DNA of 64,000 nucleotides. It comes from SHVO01 sp964576515. GTDB taxonomy: Bacteria; Pseudomonadota; Alphaproteobacteria; Rhodospirillales; Rhodospirillaceae. The stretch lies in contig CAZNUW010000013.1 in NCBI GenBank assembly GCA_964576515.1, forward strand, positions 62,001 to 126,000, given 5' to 3'. The translations under genes were made by a program, and so were the position numbers. Below the pieces are notes generated by a model, which was not told where the DNA came from, made no database searches, and saw only the letters and a program-made list of their open reading frames with translations. Positions 1-9,061 of this stretch are shown here, in pieces. How positions within the stretch are numbered: position 1 is the stretch's first letter; each line of letters starts with the position of its first letter.

Positions 1-2
1 GC

Positions 3-686
3 GCGCTGGGATGCATCCGCATGTTCCGCGGCGAAGCCTCTTACGCGCATTTCACCGAGCTGTGGGTGCGCGAGTTCAACAACAACCGCATCCTGATCGA
101 ACTGACGAACGTCGACAGCTTGGAGAACGACGACGACGTCACCGTCTCGATGTACCGGGGCAAAGACAATCTGGTGATGGACGTCAACGGCAAGAACGTG
201 ATGCCGGGCGCCTCCAACCGCGTCGATGACCGCTGGAGCAAGAAGTACACCTACCGTCTGAAGGGCAAGATCGAGAACGGCGTCTTGACGACGGAGCCCG
301 CGGATATCTCGTGGGCCTGGTCGGCGTGGTACTCCAATCCCGGTTTCTACGATTTCAAGCAGGGCCGTTTCCGCCTGGCGCTCGACCCGTCCGGCGAAAC
401 CGCGGAAGGACTGTTCGCGGGATACGCGGACATCGATTCCTTCCGCAAGACTCTCCTGACCGGGTATTCGACGCACCACTCGGGCTACGGCGATCTGTCG
501 CAGTTCTCCATGGCCCGCGCGCTAGAACGCAACGCCGATGGTGCCCCGGACGCGAATGGGAAGAACACCGCCGTGTCCGCCTCGCTGCGCGTGAAGTTCA
601 GCCAGGTGTTCATCGTGCATCCGGAGCCGAAGGTGGCCGCGACGCGGCCCGCCGCCGGAAAAGCGCTCGACGTGACCCGGCGTTAA
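3..686 (+). CDS. Hypothetical protein, 3' part (5' end outside window)
   Basis: The reading frame is open to the left edge of the window, so the gene probably begins upstream. The first in-window ATG is at 21. About 225 residues are visible. They have mixed polar and aromatic composition and no signal peptide or membrane segment in the visible part. The text has several Trp/Tyr-rich stretches (for example SWAWSAWYSNPGFYDF) and ends in a basic, alanine-rich tail. I recognise no family and assign no function. It is followed directly by a strong bidirectional hairpin, which fits the end of a transcription unit. Confidence 0.6.
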   Translation, partial: ALGCIRMFRGEASYAHFTELWVREFNNNRILIELTNVDSLENDDDVTVSMYRGKDNLVMDVNGKNVMPGASNRVDDRWSKKYTYRLKGKIENGVLTTEPADISWAWSAWYSNPGFYDFKQGRFRLALDPSGETAEGLFAGYADIDSFRKTLLTGYSTHHSGYGDLSQFSMARALERNADGAPDANGKNTAVSASLRVKFSQVFIVHPEPKVAATRPAAGKALDVTRR

Positions 687-700
687 AAGCGCCGCCAACA

Positions 701-732
701 AAAAAAGGGCTCCGGTGACGGAGCCCTTTTTC
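701..732. terminator. Bidirectional intrinsic terminator
   Basis: An 8-bp perfect stem (GGGCTCCG at 707-714, CGGAGCCC at 719-726) has a GTGA loop, an A-run before it and a T-run after it. It can therefore end both the rightward gene that stops at 686 and the leftward grxD gene that stops at 753. Confidence 0.85.
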
Positions 733-752
733 TTTGCGTCGGCGGTGTGCGG

Positions 753-1082
<330 letters not shown>

Positions 1083-1240
1083 GGAACGTTCCTTGATGAT
1101 TCAAGGCCTAACAATGCAAGGCCTGCGCCGTTGCCGGAATATAGGGGGTCGGGGCTCAAGTACAAGGGCCCGTTGCGGGTGACTCCGAGGATGTTCAGCC
1201 CTTTGAATTTCCACGTTTTCCGCAGCAGCGTGCGTACGCG

Positions 1241-1537
1241 TTACTTCGCTTTGGGGGCCATGCCGGGGAGGGGTTTGGCGGGGCGTCCGCCGCTTTTGAT
1301 GCAATCCTCGAAAGAGTAGAACGGGATGAAGTTGCGGATGCTCGCGTAGCCGTTGGCGTTCGGCGCAACGCACTCGCCGTTCGGGAGCTTCTTGGTGGGC
1401 GGCGGCGGCGCGCCTTGGCCGGGGCTCAGGGTGCCCGTGCCCGGTATGGGCAGCGACGGCACGCCCTGGGCCAGAACGGGTTGGATGAGGACCGCGCCGG
1501 CCGTGAAGGCGAGCGTCAACATGGCGATACGGATCAT
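1241..1537 (-). CDS. Small secreted hypothetical protein
   Basis: The 98-residue product starts with a clear Sec signal peptide that ends near VLA-QG at residues 23-25. A Pro/Gly-rich linker with a run of prolines follows. The C-terminal part holds two cysteines about 24 residues apart, which could form a disulfide in the periplasm. I recognise no family. The gene stands between grxD and the NHL-repeat gene, pointing left. It is probably real because of the signal peptide and ordinary composition, but its role is unknown. Confidence 0.65.
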   Translation of the reverse strand: MIRIAMLTLAFTAGAVLIQPVLAQGVPSLPIPGTGTLSPGQGAPPPPTKKLPNGECVAPNANGYASIRNFIPFYSFEDCIKSGGRPAKPLPGMAPKAK

Positions 1538-1733
1538 GCCGTCAGCATAGCACTGAAAGCGGCGCGGGTCGCCGGCGGGAACGCGTGCGCAGGCGATGAG
1601 GCATCACGCCGAATTGATCGACCGGGACGGTGGATGTTGCCCGCGAGAACGCGCCGGAACGCGCTAGAACAACATAGATCGGCGGCGGATTTCTCGTTAC
1701 GGTCGAGGCTTCGTTTTCCGAGGGGAGGATTAC

Positions 1734-2879
1734 ATGACGTTCAAACGGGCCCTGTGCGGCCTTTCGTTGGCCGCCGTCGCGGCTGTGCCGCTGGCCGCCT
1801 TCGCGACTCTATCACTGACCGCCTTCGCGGTCGGGTCGCCCGCCATGGCGCAGCAGAAGGGCAGCCTGGACGAGACGGGGCCTTACGACGCGGTGGTCGG
1901 CTGGTTTAAGCCGGGCATCCAGGGGTTCGATCAACGCGCCGTGTCGGTGAACGCGGTGGACCCGAACCGGGTGTTCGTCGGCTTCGTCGATCGCAACGAT
2001 ACGCGCGCGGGCTTTCCGCTGCTGGCCGCCGACGGGACCGTCATGAAGGAAAAGACGGTTGTCGTGAGGGACGACGCGAATCTTGCCAAGGGCGACGTCA
2101 ACAATCTGATGGTGCTGAGCGCCGACGGAAAGGTGATCGAGAACTGGTCGCAGTGGAACGCCGAGATCCAGATCGCGCATCATATTGTCATCGACCCGTA
2201 CGACCCCGCGCAGCATGTGTGGGTGGTCGACCGCTTCAATCACCAACTCCTGAAGTTCACCAACGACGGCAAGAAGCTGGTGATGCGCATCGGTGAAAAG
2301 GGCGTGCCCGGCAACGATCAGGGGCATTTCCATGATCCGGCCAGCATGACCTTCATGCCGGACGGGTCGTTTTATGTGGCCGACGGTTACACCAACGCGC
2401 GCGTGGTGAAGTTCGATAAGGACGGGAAGTATCTGACGGCGTGGGGAACGAAAGGCGCGGGCCAGTCTCAGTTCAACCTGGTGCATGCGGTGGGGATCGA
2501 TGCGAACCGCCGCCTCTACGTGGCGGATCGCGTGAACAACCGCGTCCAGATTTTCGATGAAAGCGGAAAGTTCCTGGATGTGTGGCCGGGCACGAAAAGC
2601 GTCACCCAAATCGTCGCCACCGAGGACGGCGGCATCTGGATGGCCGTCGCCGGCTACAACCGCTTCGCCAAATTCGATCAGAACGGAAAGCTGATCTACC
2701 ACTTCGGCGAATTGGGCGCTGGGCCGGGGTTGATCGACAACCCCCATCAGTTCTCGATCGACCGTGAGGGGAACCTGTACGTGGCCGACGCCAACAACAA
2801 CCGCATCCAGAAGTTCACGCCGCGCGCCGGCGCCGACAAGGCGCATCTGATCGGCCAGGCCGTGAAGTTGAAGAAATAG
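1734..2879 (+). CDS. Secreted NHL-repeat beta-propeller protein
   Basis: The 381-residue protein begins with a long signal peptide (predicted cut near residue 40, after AMA). NHL-type repeats follow, each with the pattern [DN]-x-[LIV]-YVAD-x-x-N-x-R-[VI]-x-x-F. Good copies lie around residues 215, 260 and 360, giving a probable six-bladed propeller like that of peptidyl-amidoglycolate lyases. Bacterial relatives are annotated as NHL-repeat or 6-bladed propeller proteins, mostly without a proven substrate. The ATG is preceded by GGGGAGGA, and a strong terminator follows the stop codon, so it appears to be transcribed alone. Confidence 0.85.
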   Translation: MTFKRALCGLSLAAVAAVPLAAFATLSLTAFAVGSPAMAQQKGSLDETGPYDAVVGWFKPGIQGFDQRAVSVNAVDPNRVFVGFVDRNDTRAGFPLLAADGTVMKEKTVVVRDDANLAKGDVNNLMVLSADGKVIENWSQWNAEIQIAHHIVIDPYDPAQHVWVVDRFNHQLLKFTNDGKKLVMRIGEKGVPGNDQGHFHDPASMTFMPDGSFYVADGYTNARVVKFDKDGKYLTAWGTKGAGQSQFNLVHAVGIDANRRLYVADRVNNRVQIFDESGKFLDVWPGTKSVTQIVATEDGGIWMAVAGYNRFAKFDQNGKLIYHFGELGAGPGLIDNPHQFSIDREGNLYVADANNNRIQKFTPRAGADKAHLIGQAVKLKK

Positions 2880-2905
2880 CGGTCCATACCGGACTTACGG
2901 CGAAA

Positions 2906-2932
2906 GGGCGGCCTCGCGGGCCGCCCTTTTTT
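2906..2932 (+). terminator. Intrinsic terminator of the NHL-repeat gene
   Basis: An 8-bp perfect GC stem (GGGCGGCC at 2906-2913, GGCCGCCC at 2919-2926) has a 5-nt loop and is followed directly by six T residues. Confidence 0.85.
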
Positions 2933-3007
2933 GCGTTTGGAGTCGCGCGTGACAGGGCGCGAGCACGCGCCTAGAGTTCGTATGGACTTTCTGTGGGGGA
3001 GGCGTCC

Positions 3008-3523
3008 ATGCGCGCATTGACGATGGTCCTTGCGTTGGCGGCGGCGCCGGCCGCGGCGGAGGTGGTTGCGGTCGCGCCGACAGGGATGGAGCTACGGCAG
3101 GTCGTGCGTATCGCCGCTCCGCCCGAAAAGGTGTGGGATGCGCTGCTTGTGCCGACGCGCTGGTGGAGTGCGGACCATTCGTTCTCCGGGGCGGCCGAGA
3201 ACATCACCATCGACCCGCGCGTCGGCGGCTGTTGGTGCGAGAAACTGCCGAACGGCGGCGGGGTGGTCCACATGGAGGTGACGCATATCGCGCCGCCGAC
3301 ATCGATCGTCTTCCGCGGCGCATTGGGGCCTTTCTACAATCTGGCCGCCGACGGCGCGCTTTCGTTCACCCTGGCCGCCGCGGAGGCGGGGACCGACGTT
3401 ACGATGACATTCCGCGCGGGCGGTTATGTGAAGGAAGGGTTCGAGAAGTGGGCGGGCGTCGTGGACAATGTTTTCGCCCAGCAGATGGACAATCTTAAAA
3501 CGCACATGGAGATGGCGCGATAA
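3008..3523 (+). CDS. Secreted SRPBCC (START/AHSA1-like) protein
   Basis: The product has about 171 residues. A short Ala-rich signal peptide is followed by an SRPBCC fold pattern: a VWDALL helix, a WWSADHSF segment, the GGCWCEKLPNGGGVVHMEV strand pair and a C-terminal amphipathic helix ending in NLKTHMEMAR. SRPBCC proteins bind hydrophobic ligands in a deep pocket; the ligand here is unknown. I chose ATG 3008 because GGGAGG lies 6 nt upstream; a GTG at 2993 is a weaker alternative. A secreted SRPBCC protein is less common than cytoplasmic ones. The gene precedes csoR, with which it converges. Confidence 0.75.
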   Translation: MRALTMVLALAAAPAAAEVVAVAPTGMELRQVVRIAAPPEKVWDALLVPTRWWSADHSFSGAAENITIDPRVGGCWCEKLPNGGGVVHMEVTHIAPPTSIVFRGALGPFYNLAADGALSFTLAAAEAGTDVTMTFRAGGYVKEGFEKWAGVVDNVFAQQMDNLKTHMEMAR

Positions 3524-3548
3524 CCCGCGTTGAGCACGGGCGGCAGTT

Positions 3549-3824
3549 CTAACGGCTCGTCCGGCTGAGAGTTTCCACGAGTTCCGCGATCTTCTTGCGC
3601 TGTTCGGTCTTGTCGCCGGAATCGATGGCGTGCTGGACGCAATGTCCGACGTGATCGTGAATCAGTTCTTCCTCGACGCGCCGCAGCGCCGCCCGCACGG
3701 CCGAAATCTGCGTGATGACATCGATGCAGTAGCGGTCCTCTTCCACCATGCGCGCGAGGCCGCGCACCTGGCCTTCGACCCGGTTGAGGCGCTTGAGGAC
3801 GGCGTCTTTCGACTTATGAGCCAT
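3549..3824 (-). CDS. csoR: CsoR/FrmR-family copper-sensing repressor
   Basis: This 91-residue all-helical regulator has the family opening RLNRVEGQVRGLARMVEED. The copper ligand set of CsoR is present: Cys33, His58 and Cys62 (DHVGHCV context). Cu(I)-bound CsoR leaves DNA and relieves repression; here it probably controls the divergent copper operon. Its start is only about 78 bp from the copA start, and two CsoR-type palindromes lie in that gap, so it may also repress itself. RcnR and FrmR relatives use other ligand patterns, so copper is the best-supported metal. Confidence 0.9.
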   Translation of the reverse strand: MAHKSKDAVLKRLNRVEGQVRGLARMVEEDRYCIDVITQISAVRAALRRVEEELIHDHVGHCVQHAIDSGDKTEQRKKIAELVETLSRTSR

Positions 3825-3834
3825 GGTTGACGAT

Positions 3835-3851
3835 ATACCCTATGGGGGTAT
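3835..3851. promoter_or_regulatory. CsoR-type operator 1
   Basis: This is a perfect inverted repeat ATACCC-N5-GGGTAT; the arms extend to 8 bp (3833-3853). This is the known CsoR operator form (TACCC...GGGTA). It starts about 10 bp upstream of the csoR start codon, so bound repressor could block both csoR and copA. Confidence 0.8.
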
Positions 3852-3869
3852 ATAACGCAAGGCGAATCG

Positions 3870-3886
3870 ATACCCCTCCCGGGTAT
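3870..3886. promoter_or_regulatory. CsoR-type operator 2
   Basis: A second perfect ATACCC-N5-GGGTAT palindrome lies 35 bp, centre to centre, from the first and ends 15 bp before the copA start codon. Having two identical sites in one 78-bp gap suggests cooperative or two-sided control of the divergent genes. Confidence 0.75.
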
Positions 3887-3901
3887 TTGGAGGCGACGCC
3901 C

Positions 3902-6262
3902 ATGGCCGGTCACGAACATCATCACGGGGAAACAAAGGCCGGTTGCTGCGCGGCGACGCCGCCTGCGACCCCATCGCAGACCGTGAAAGATCCGGTGTGC
4001 GGAATGGAGGTGGATCCGCATAAAACGGCGCACCGCGCGAATCACCTGGGACGGCCGTATTACTTCTGTTCCGCCGGATGCCGGACAAAATTCGAGGCCG
4101 ATCCGGAAAAATACCTGAGCCCCAAGGCCCACGCGCACCCTGCGTCCGACGATGCGGTTTACACCTGCCCGATGCACCCGGAGGTGCGCCAGAAGGGGCC
4201 GGGGGCCTGTCCGTTGTGCGGTATGGCGCTGGAGCCCGTGGAGATCACCGCCACGGAGACGAAGAATCCCGAACTCGCCGACATGACGCGCCGGTTTTGG
4301 ATCGGGCTTGCGCTGGCGCTGCCGGTGGCGAGCCTGGAGATGGGCGGTCACCTGTTCAACCTGCATCATCTGGTCGCGCCGCAGACCTCGGTCTGGGTGC
4401 AATTCGTACTCGCAACTCCGGTTGTTTTATGGGCGGGATGGCCGTTCTTCGCGCGTGGCTGGCGTTCCATCGTTACCCGCAATCTCAATATGTTCACGCT
4501 CATCGCCATGGGGACGGGCGTAGCTTGGATCTACAGCGTGATCGCAACGCTGATGCCCGGGCTATTTCCGGATGCGTTCCGTACCGAAAGCGGCGTGGTC
4601 GCCGTATATTTTGAAGCCGCGGCGGTCATTACCGTTCTGGTGCTTCTCGGACAGGTCTTGGAACTTAGGGCGCGGGAACAGACCTCGGGGGCTATTCGGG
4701 CGCTGTTGAACCTCGCGCCGAAGACGGCCCACCGCATCGTCCAGGACGGCCACGAAGAAGACGTGGCGCTCGATCAAATTCATCCCGGCGACATACTGCG
4801 GGTCCGCCCCGGCGAAAAAGTCCCGGTGGATGGAATCGTTGTTGAAGGGCACTCGAGCGTTGACGAGAGTCTGGTGACCGGCGAAGCCATGCCGGTGCGC
4901 AAGGAGATCAACGCGCCCGTGATCGGCGGGACCTTGAACCAGACCGGCGCGCTGGTCATGCGCGCCGAGAAAGTGGGACGCGACACCATGCTGGCGCGGA
5001 TCGTTCAAATGGTGGGCGCCGCGCAGCGTAGCCGCGCGCCGATCCAGCGATTGGCGGATCAGGTGTCCGGCTGGTTTGTCCCGCTTGTGGTCGGCGTCGC
5101 GATTGCCGCATTTTTTGCATGGTTCTTCTTTGGTCCGGAGCCGCGGTTCGCAATGGGATTGGTGGCGGCGGTCGCGGTTCTTATCATTGCATGTCCTTGC
5201 GCGTTAGGCCTCGCAACGCCGATGTCGATCATGGTCGGGGTGGGACGCGGTGCGCAGGTGGGCGTTCTCATCAAGAACGCCGAAGCGCTGGAACGCCTGG
5301 AGAAAATCGATACCCTGGTCGTCGATAAGACCGGCACGCTGACCGAAGGCAAGCCGACCGTTACGGAAATCCTGCCGCGCGCGCCTTTCCGCGAAACGGA
5401 GGTGTTGACCTTGGCCGCCGCCGTCGAGCGCGCCAGCGAACACCCGCTTGCAGTGGCGATCGTCAAGGCCGCGACGGACGCGAAAGTCGCGATTGGAAAT
5501 GTCACGGATTTCGACTCTCCTACCGGCAAGGGAGCTGTCGGCGTTGTCGACGGACGCTTGGTGGTTTTGGGAAACGAGATATTCCTTGCCGAACGCGGCG
5601 TCGACGCCGGCGGTTTGCGCGCGCAAGCGGACGCCATGCGCGCCAACGGGGCGACGGCCATCCTGATGGGTGTTGACGGGGCGCCGGCCGCAGTGCTCGC
5701 GATCGCCGATCCGGTCAAGACGACGACCGCCCAGGCCATGAGCGCCTTGCAAGCCGAAGGCGTGCGTGTGGTGATGTTGACAGGCGATCATGTGACGACC
5801 GCGCGCGCGGTCGCGGCGCGATTGAATATCACCGAGATCGAAGCGGGCGTGCTTCCCGATCGGAAAGCCGATGTTGTCGCCCGTCTTCGCGCCGAAGGCC
5901 GCGTGGTCGGCATGGCGGGCGATGGGGTGAACGATGCGCCGGCTCTCGCGGCGGCCGATGTCGGCATCGCCATGGGGACGGGAACCGATGTGGCGATGGA
6001 AAGCGCCGGAGTGACCCTCGTGAAAGGTGACCTGATGGGCATCGTGCGGGCGCGCCATCTCTCGCACGCGACGATGAGCAATATTCGTCAAAACCTGTTC
6101 TTTGCATTCGTTTACAACGCCGCCGGCGTGCCGATCGCCGCCGGGGTTCTCTATCCCGCTTTCGGGCTGCTGCTTTCGCCCATTGTCGCGGCCGCCGCGA
6201 TGGCGCTCTCGTCGGTGAGCGTGATCGTCAACGCCCTTCGTCTCCGCCTGAAGAAAGTCTAA
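3902..6262 (+). CDS. copA: Copper-translocating P1B-type ATPase
   Basis: The 786-residue inner-membrane pump exports Cu(I) (possibly also Ag(I)) using ATP. Order: a His/Cys-rich N-terminus; a YHS domain (about 29-72, DPVCGM at its start); a heavy-metal-binding domain (about 87-112, YTCPMHPEV...CPLCGMAL); membrane helices; the CPC motif at 431-433; the phosphorylation site DKTGT near Asp475; SEHPLA in the nucleotide domain; and GDGVNDAP near 673. No GMTCxxC-type HMA domain is present; the YHS and HMBD modules replace it. ATG 3902 has GGAGG 8 nt upstream. A longer TTG start would place the operators inside the coding region and is rejected. It is the first gene of the copper operon. Confidence 0.93.
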   Translation: MAGHEHHHGETKAGCCAATPPATPSQTVKDPVCGMEVDPHKTAHRANHLGRPYYFCSAGCRTKFEADPEKYLSPKAHAHPASDDAVYTCPMHPEVRQKGPGACPLCGMALEPVEITATETKNPELADMTRRFWIGLALALPVASLEMGGHLFNLHHLVAPQTSVWVQFVLATPVVLWAGWPFFARGWRSIVTRNLNMFTLIAMGTGVAWIYSVIATLMPGLFPDAFRTESGVVAVYFEAAAVITVLVLLGQVLELRAREQTSGAIRALLNLAPKTAHRIVQDGHEEDVALDQIHPGDILRVRPGEKVPVDGIVVEGHSSVDESLVTGEAMPVRKEINAPVIGGTLNQTGALVMRAEKVGRDTMLARIVQMVGAAQRSRAPIQRLADQVSGWFVPLVVGVAIAAFFAWFFFGPEPRFAMGLVAAVAVLIIACPCALGLATPMSIMVGVGRGAQVGVLIKNAEALERLEKIDTLVVDKTGTLTEGKPTVTEILPRAPFRETEVLTLAAAVERASEHPLAVAIVKAATDAKVAIGNVTDFDSPTGKGAVGVVDGRLVVLGNEIFLAERGVDAGGLRAQADAMRANGATAILMGVDGAPAAVLAIADPVKTTTAQAMSALQAEGVRVVMLTGDHVTTARAVAARLNITEIEAGVLPDRKADVVARLRAEGRVVGMAGDGVNDAPALAAADVGIAMGTGTDVAMESAGVTLVKGDLMGIVRARHLSHATMSNIRQNLFFAFVYNAAGVPIAAGVLYPAFGLLLSPIVAAAAMALSSVSVIVNALRLRLKKV

Positions 6263-6267
6263 CCGCC

Positions 6268-8052
6268 ATGACCAATCGCCGCGCTTTTCTGAAAACGGGA
6301 CTCGTGGGGGCTGCGTTGACGCCTTTGCTGCCCACCTGGGCCCGCAGCGCATCGCCGGGCCTCGTGCGGCCGCTGCCGGCGGTTTCAGGCAACGACATCC
6401 ATTTGACGGTGGATCACGCCGCCTGGTCTATCGATGGACGCCGTGGCCATGCGGTGACGGTAAACGGTACGATCCCCGGGCCGTTGATCCGTCTCAAAGA
6501 GGGCGAACACGTCCGTCTGTCGGTGACGAACAAACTTGAGGAAGATACGTCGATCCATTGGCACGGGCTTCTGGTGCCGTTCCAGTTCGACGGCGTGCCG
6601 GGCGTGAGTTTCCCGGGCATCAAGGCGGGCACGACCTTCACCTATGAGTTCCCGCTGATCCAGGCGGGCACCTACTGGTATCACAGCCATTCGGGGCTGC
6701 AGGAGCAGTTGGGTCATTACGGACCGCTGGTCATCGATCCCAAGGGCGCCGATCCTGTGGCCTACGACCGCGAACACGTGATCGTGTTGTCGGACTACAG
6801 CTTCTTGCACCCGCACAAGATCTTCAAGCGCTTGAAGCAGCAGGCGGGGTTCTTCAATTTCCAGAAGCAGACGCTGGCGGGCCTATTCGCGGGCCAGGAC
6901 CAGTCGTTCAAAGAACGTCTGCATTGGTCCGAGATGCGCATGGACCCGACGGATATCTCCGACGTGACGGGCGCGGCTTATACCTTCCTCGTCAACGGGC
7001 ACGGACCCGACGACAACTGGACGGCCTTGTTCAAGCCGGGCGAGCGGGTTCGCCTGCGCTTCATCAACGCCGCGGCCATGACGATCTTCAACGTGCGTCT
7101 TCCCGGCCTGCCCTTGAGCGTGGTGCAGGCGGATGGGCTTAACGTGCGCCCCGTGACGGTCGATGAATTCCAGATCGCGCCGGCGGAGACCTACGATATC
7201 GTGGTGGGGCCGATGCCGGATCAGGCGTTTACGCTGGTCGCCGAGGCCGTGGACCGTTCCGGGATGGCGCGCGCCACATTGACGCCGCGCGAGGGCCTGA
7301 CGGCGGCGGTCCCGCCGCTGCGCCACCGGCCGCTGGGCACGATGAAGGACATGGGGATGGATCATGGGAACCCTACGGCTCCCATGGATCATTCCCAGAT
7401 GGACCACTCAAAAATGGACCACTCAAAAATGGATCATGCGGCGATGGGGCATACGATGCCGGCGGCCGCGCCGCCGCCCGCGATGTCGCACAGCATGGAC
7501 ATGCGCGATCCCAAGAATGCGCCCCAGGTGAAAATGGGCCCCGGCGTGCAGAGCATCGCGCCGATGCCGGTGGACCGTACGGGCGATCCCGGCCAAGGCC
7601 TGGAGGATGTGGGGCACAAGGTGCTCGTCTATACCGATCTGGTGGCGCTCGATCCGAACCCCGATCCACGGCCGCCGACGCGCACGAAGGAGATTCACCT
7701 GACGGGCAACATGGAGCGCTTCATGTGGTCCTTCGACGGCGTGAAGTTCAGTGAGGTGAAGGAGCCGATCGCTTTCCGCAAGAATGAACGCGTGCGGATC
7801 GTGTTGGTGAACGACACCATGATGGCGCACCCGATCCATCTGCACGGTCATTTCTTCGAGGTGGTGAACGGCCATCCGGGCCGCTATCCCCGCAAACACA
7901 CGGTCAACGTGCTTCCGGGCGGCAAAGTGACGCTGGAACTGACCGCTGATGCGCCTGGAGACTGGGCGTTCCACTGCCATCTTCTGCTTCATATGCACGC
8001 GGGCATGATGCAGGTCGTCACGGTCCGTCCGCTGGACGGAGACCCGTCATGA
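6268..8052 (+). CDS. pcoA: Copper-resistance multicopper oxidase, CopA/PcoA type
   Basis: This 594-residue periplasmic enzyme oxidises Cu(I) to the less toxic Cu(II). It carries a Tat signal (RRAFLK near residue 4). The four copper-binding blocks are present: HWHG at 97-100, HSH at 139-141, HPIHLHGH from 521 and HCH at 569-571. A Met/His-rich insert around residues 355-410 repeats MDHSKMDHS-type units, as in known CopA/PcoA proteins that hold extra copper. It starts 5 bp after the copA ATPase stop and overlaps pcoB by 4 bp (ATGA). In Pseudomonas naming this oxidase is also called CopA; the pcoA symbol avoids confusion. Confidence 0.93.
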   Translation: MTNRRAFLKTGLVGAALTPLLPTWARSASPGLVRPLPAVSGNDIHLTVDHAAWSIDGRRGHAVTVNGTIPGPLIRLKEGEHVRLSVTNKLEEDTSIHWHGLLVPFQFDGVPGVSFPGIKAGTTFTYEFPLIQAGTYWYHSHSGLQEQLGHYGPLVIDPKGADPVAYDREHVIVLSDYSFLHPHKIFKRLKQQAGFFNFQKQTLAGLFAGQDQSFKERLHWSEMRMDPTDISDVTGAAYTFLVNGHGPDDNWTALFKPGERVRLRFINAAAMTIFNVRLPGLPLSVVQADGLNVRPVTVDEFQIAPAETYDIVVGPMPDQAFTLVAEAVDRSGMARATLTPREGLTAAVPPLRHRPLGTMKDMGMDHGNPTAPMDHSQMDHSKMDHSKMDHAAMGHTMPAAAPPPAMSHSMDMRDPKNAPQVKMGPGVQSIAPMPVDRTGDPGQGLEDVGHKVLVYTDLVALDPNPDPRPPTRTKEIHLTGNMERFMWSFDGVKFSEVKEPIAFRKNERVRIVLVNDTMMAHPIHLHGHFFEVVNGHPGRYPRKHTVNVLPGGKVTLELTADAPGDWAFHCHLLLHMHAGMMQVVTVRPLDGDPS

Positions 8053-9041
8053 GATATCTGATCGCCGCGGCGCTGACGCTCGGCCTGGGGCAAGCCATGG
8101 CCGCCGAGGGCCCGCACGCCCATCATCCCATGCCGGCGAAGCCCGCGCCGGATCCGCACGTCGGTCACGACATGTCCGCGAAACCGGCTGATCCGCACGC
8201 GGGGCACAAGATGCCGATGAAACCCGCGCCGGATCCGCACGCGGGTCATGCGATGCACGCAAAGCCAGCTGTCGATCCACATGCGGGACACACCATGCCG
8301 CAGGCCTCCACGGATGCGCCCGCGCCGCCCACCGATTTCGCCGCGGACCGGATTTTCGGGGCGGACGTCATGGCGGCGTCGCGCGATCTGTTGCGGCGCG
8401 AGCACGGAGCGCACGTGCTCGCGAAGGTCATGGTGAACAGGGCCGAATACGCCGCGGTGCGTGGCGAGGACGGTTATCATTGGGAAGGCGAGGCCTGGTT
8501 CGGCGGGGACATCAACCGCGCCGTGCTGAAGACGGAAGGCGAAGGCGTCATCGACGGGAGCGTTGAAAGCGCCGAGGTTCAGGCTCTTTATTCCCGCGCG
8601 ATCGGGCCCTATTTCGATCTGCAGGCGGGCCTGCGACACGACCTCACGCCCAACCCGTCGCGGAGTTATGCCGTGCTCGGGCTCGAAGGTCTGGCGCCTT
8701 ACTGGTTCGAGATCGAGGCGGCGGCGTTCCTGTCCGATAGAGGCGACGTCACGGCGCGCCTGGAAGCCTCCTACGACCAACTCATTACGCAGCGCTTGAT
8801 CGTGGAGCCTTCGGTCGAACTGAATTTGTCGGCGCAGAACATTCCAGCGATGGGGGTCGGCAGCGGTCTCTCCGGGATCGAGACCGGCTTGCGTCTCCGT
8901 TATGAAATCCGCCGCGAGTTCGCGCCCTATGTCGGGGTTTCCTATGCGCGCAAGATCGGCAATACCGCCGACTTCGCCCGCGCATCGGGCGGGCACGTGG
9001 GCGAGACGGCTTTTGTGATCGGGATTCGGACTTGGTTTTAA
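8049..9041 (+). CDS. pcoB: Outer-membrane copper-resistance protein, CopB/PcoB type
   Basis: The 330-residue protein has a signal peptide (cut near AMA-AE, residue 18). A His/Met-rich tract (about 20-95) follows, built from about five DPHAGHxMxxKPA-like units. The C-terminal domain starts near FAADRIFGAD and is a CopB-type beta-barrel ending in the aromatic residues TWF, as expected for an outer-membrane protein. CopB/PcoB is thought to bind or pass copper at the outer membrane together with the periplasmic oxidase. Its ATG overlaps the pcoA stop, suggesting translational coupling. The repeat tract is long but within the range seen in this family. Confidence 0.9.
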   Translation: MRYLIAAALTLGLGQAMAAEGPHAHHPMPAKPAPDPHVGHDMSAKPADPHAGHKMPMKPAPDPHAGHAMHAKPAVDPHAGHTMPQASTDAPAPPTDFAADRIFGADVMAASRDLLRREHGAHVLAKVMVNRAEYAAVRGEDGYHWEGEAWFGGDINRAVLKTEGEGVIDGSVESAEVQALYSRAIGPYFDLQAGLRHDLTPNPSRSYAVLGLEGLAPYWFEIEAAAFLSDRGDVTARLEASYDQLITQRLIVEPSVELNLSAQNIPAMGVGSGLSGIETGLRLRYEIRREFAPYVGVSYARKIGNTADFARASGGHVGETAFVIGIRTWF

Positions 9042-9061
9042 AAACGGAAGGGGAGGTGAAC

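Noticed and set aside
3827..3901. TTG-started N-terminal extension of the copper ATPase
   Set aside because: It would place both CsoR operators inside the gene, and ATG 3902 has a well-placed GGAGG.
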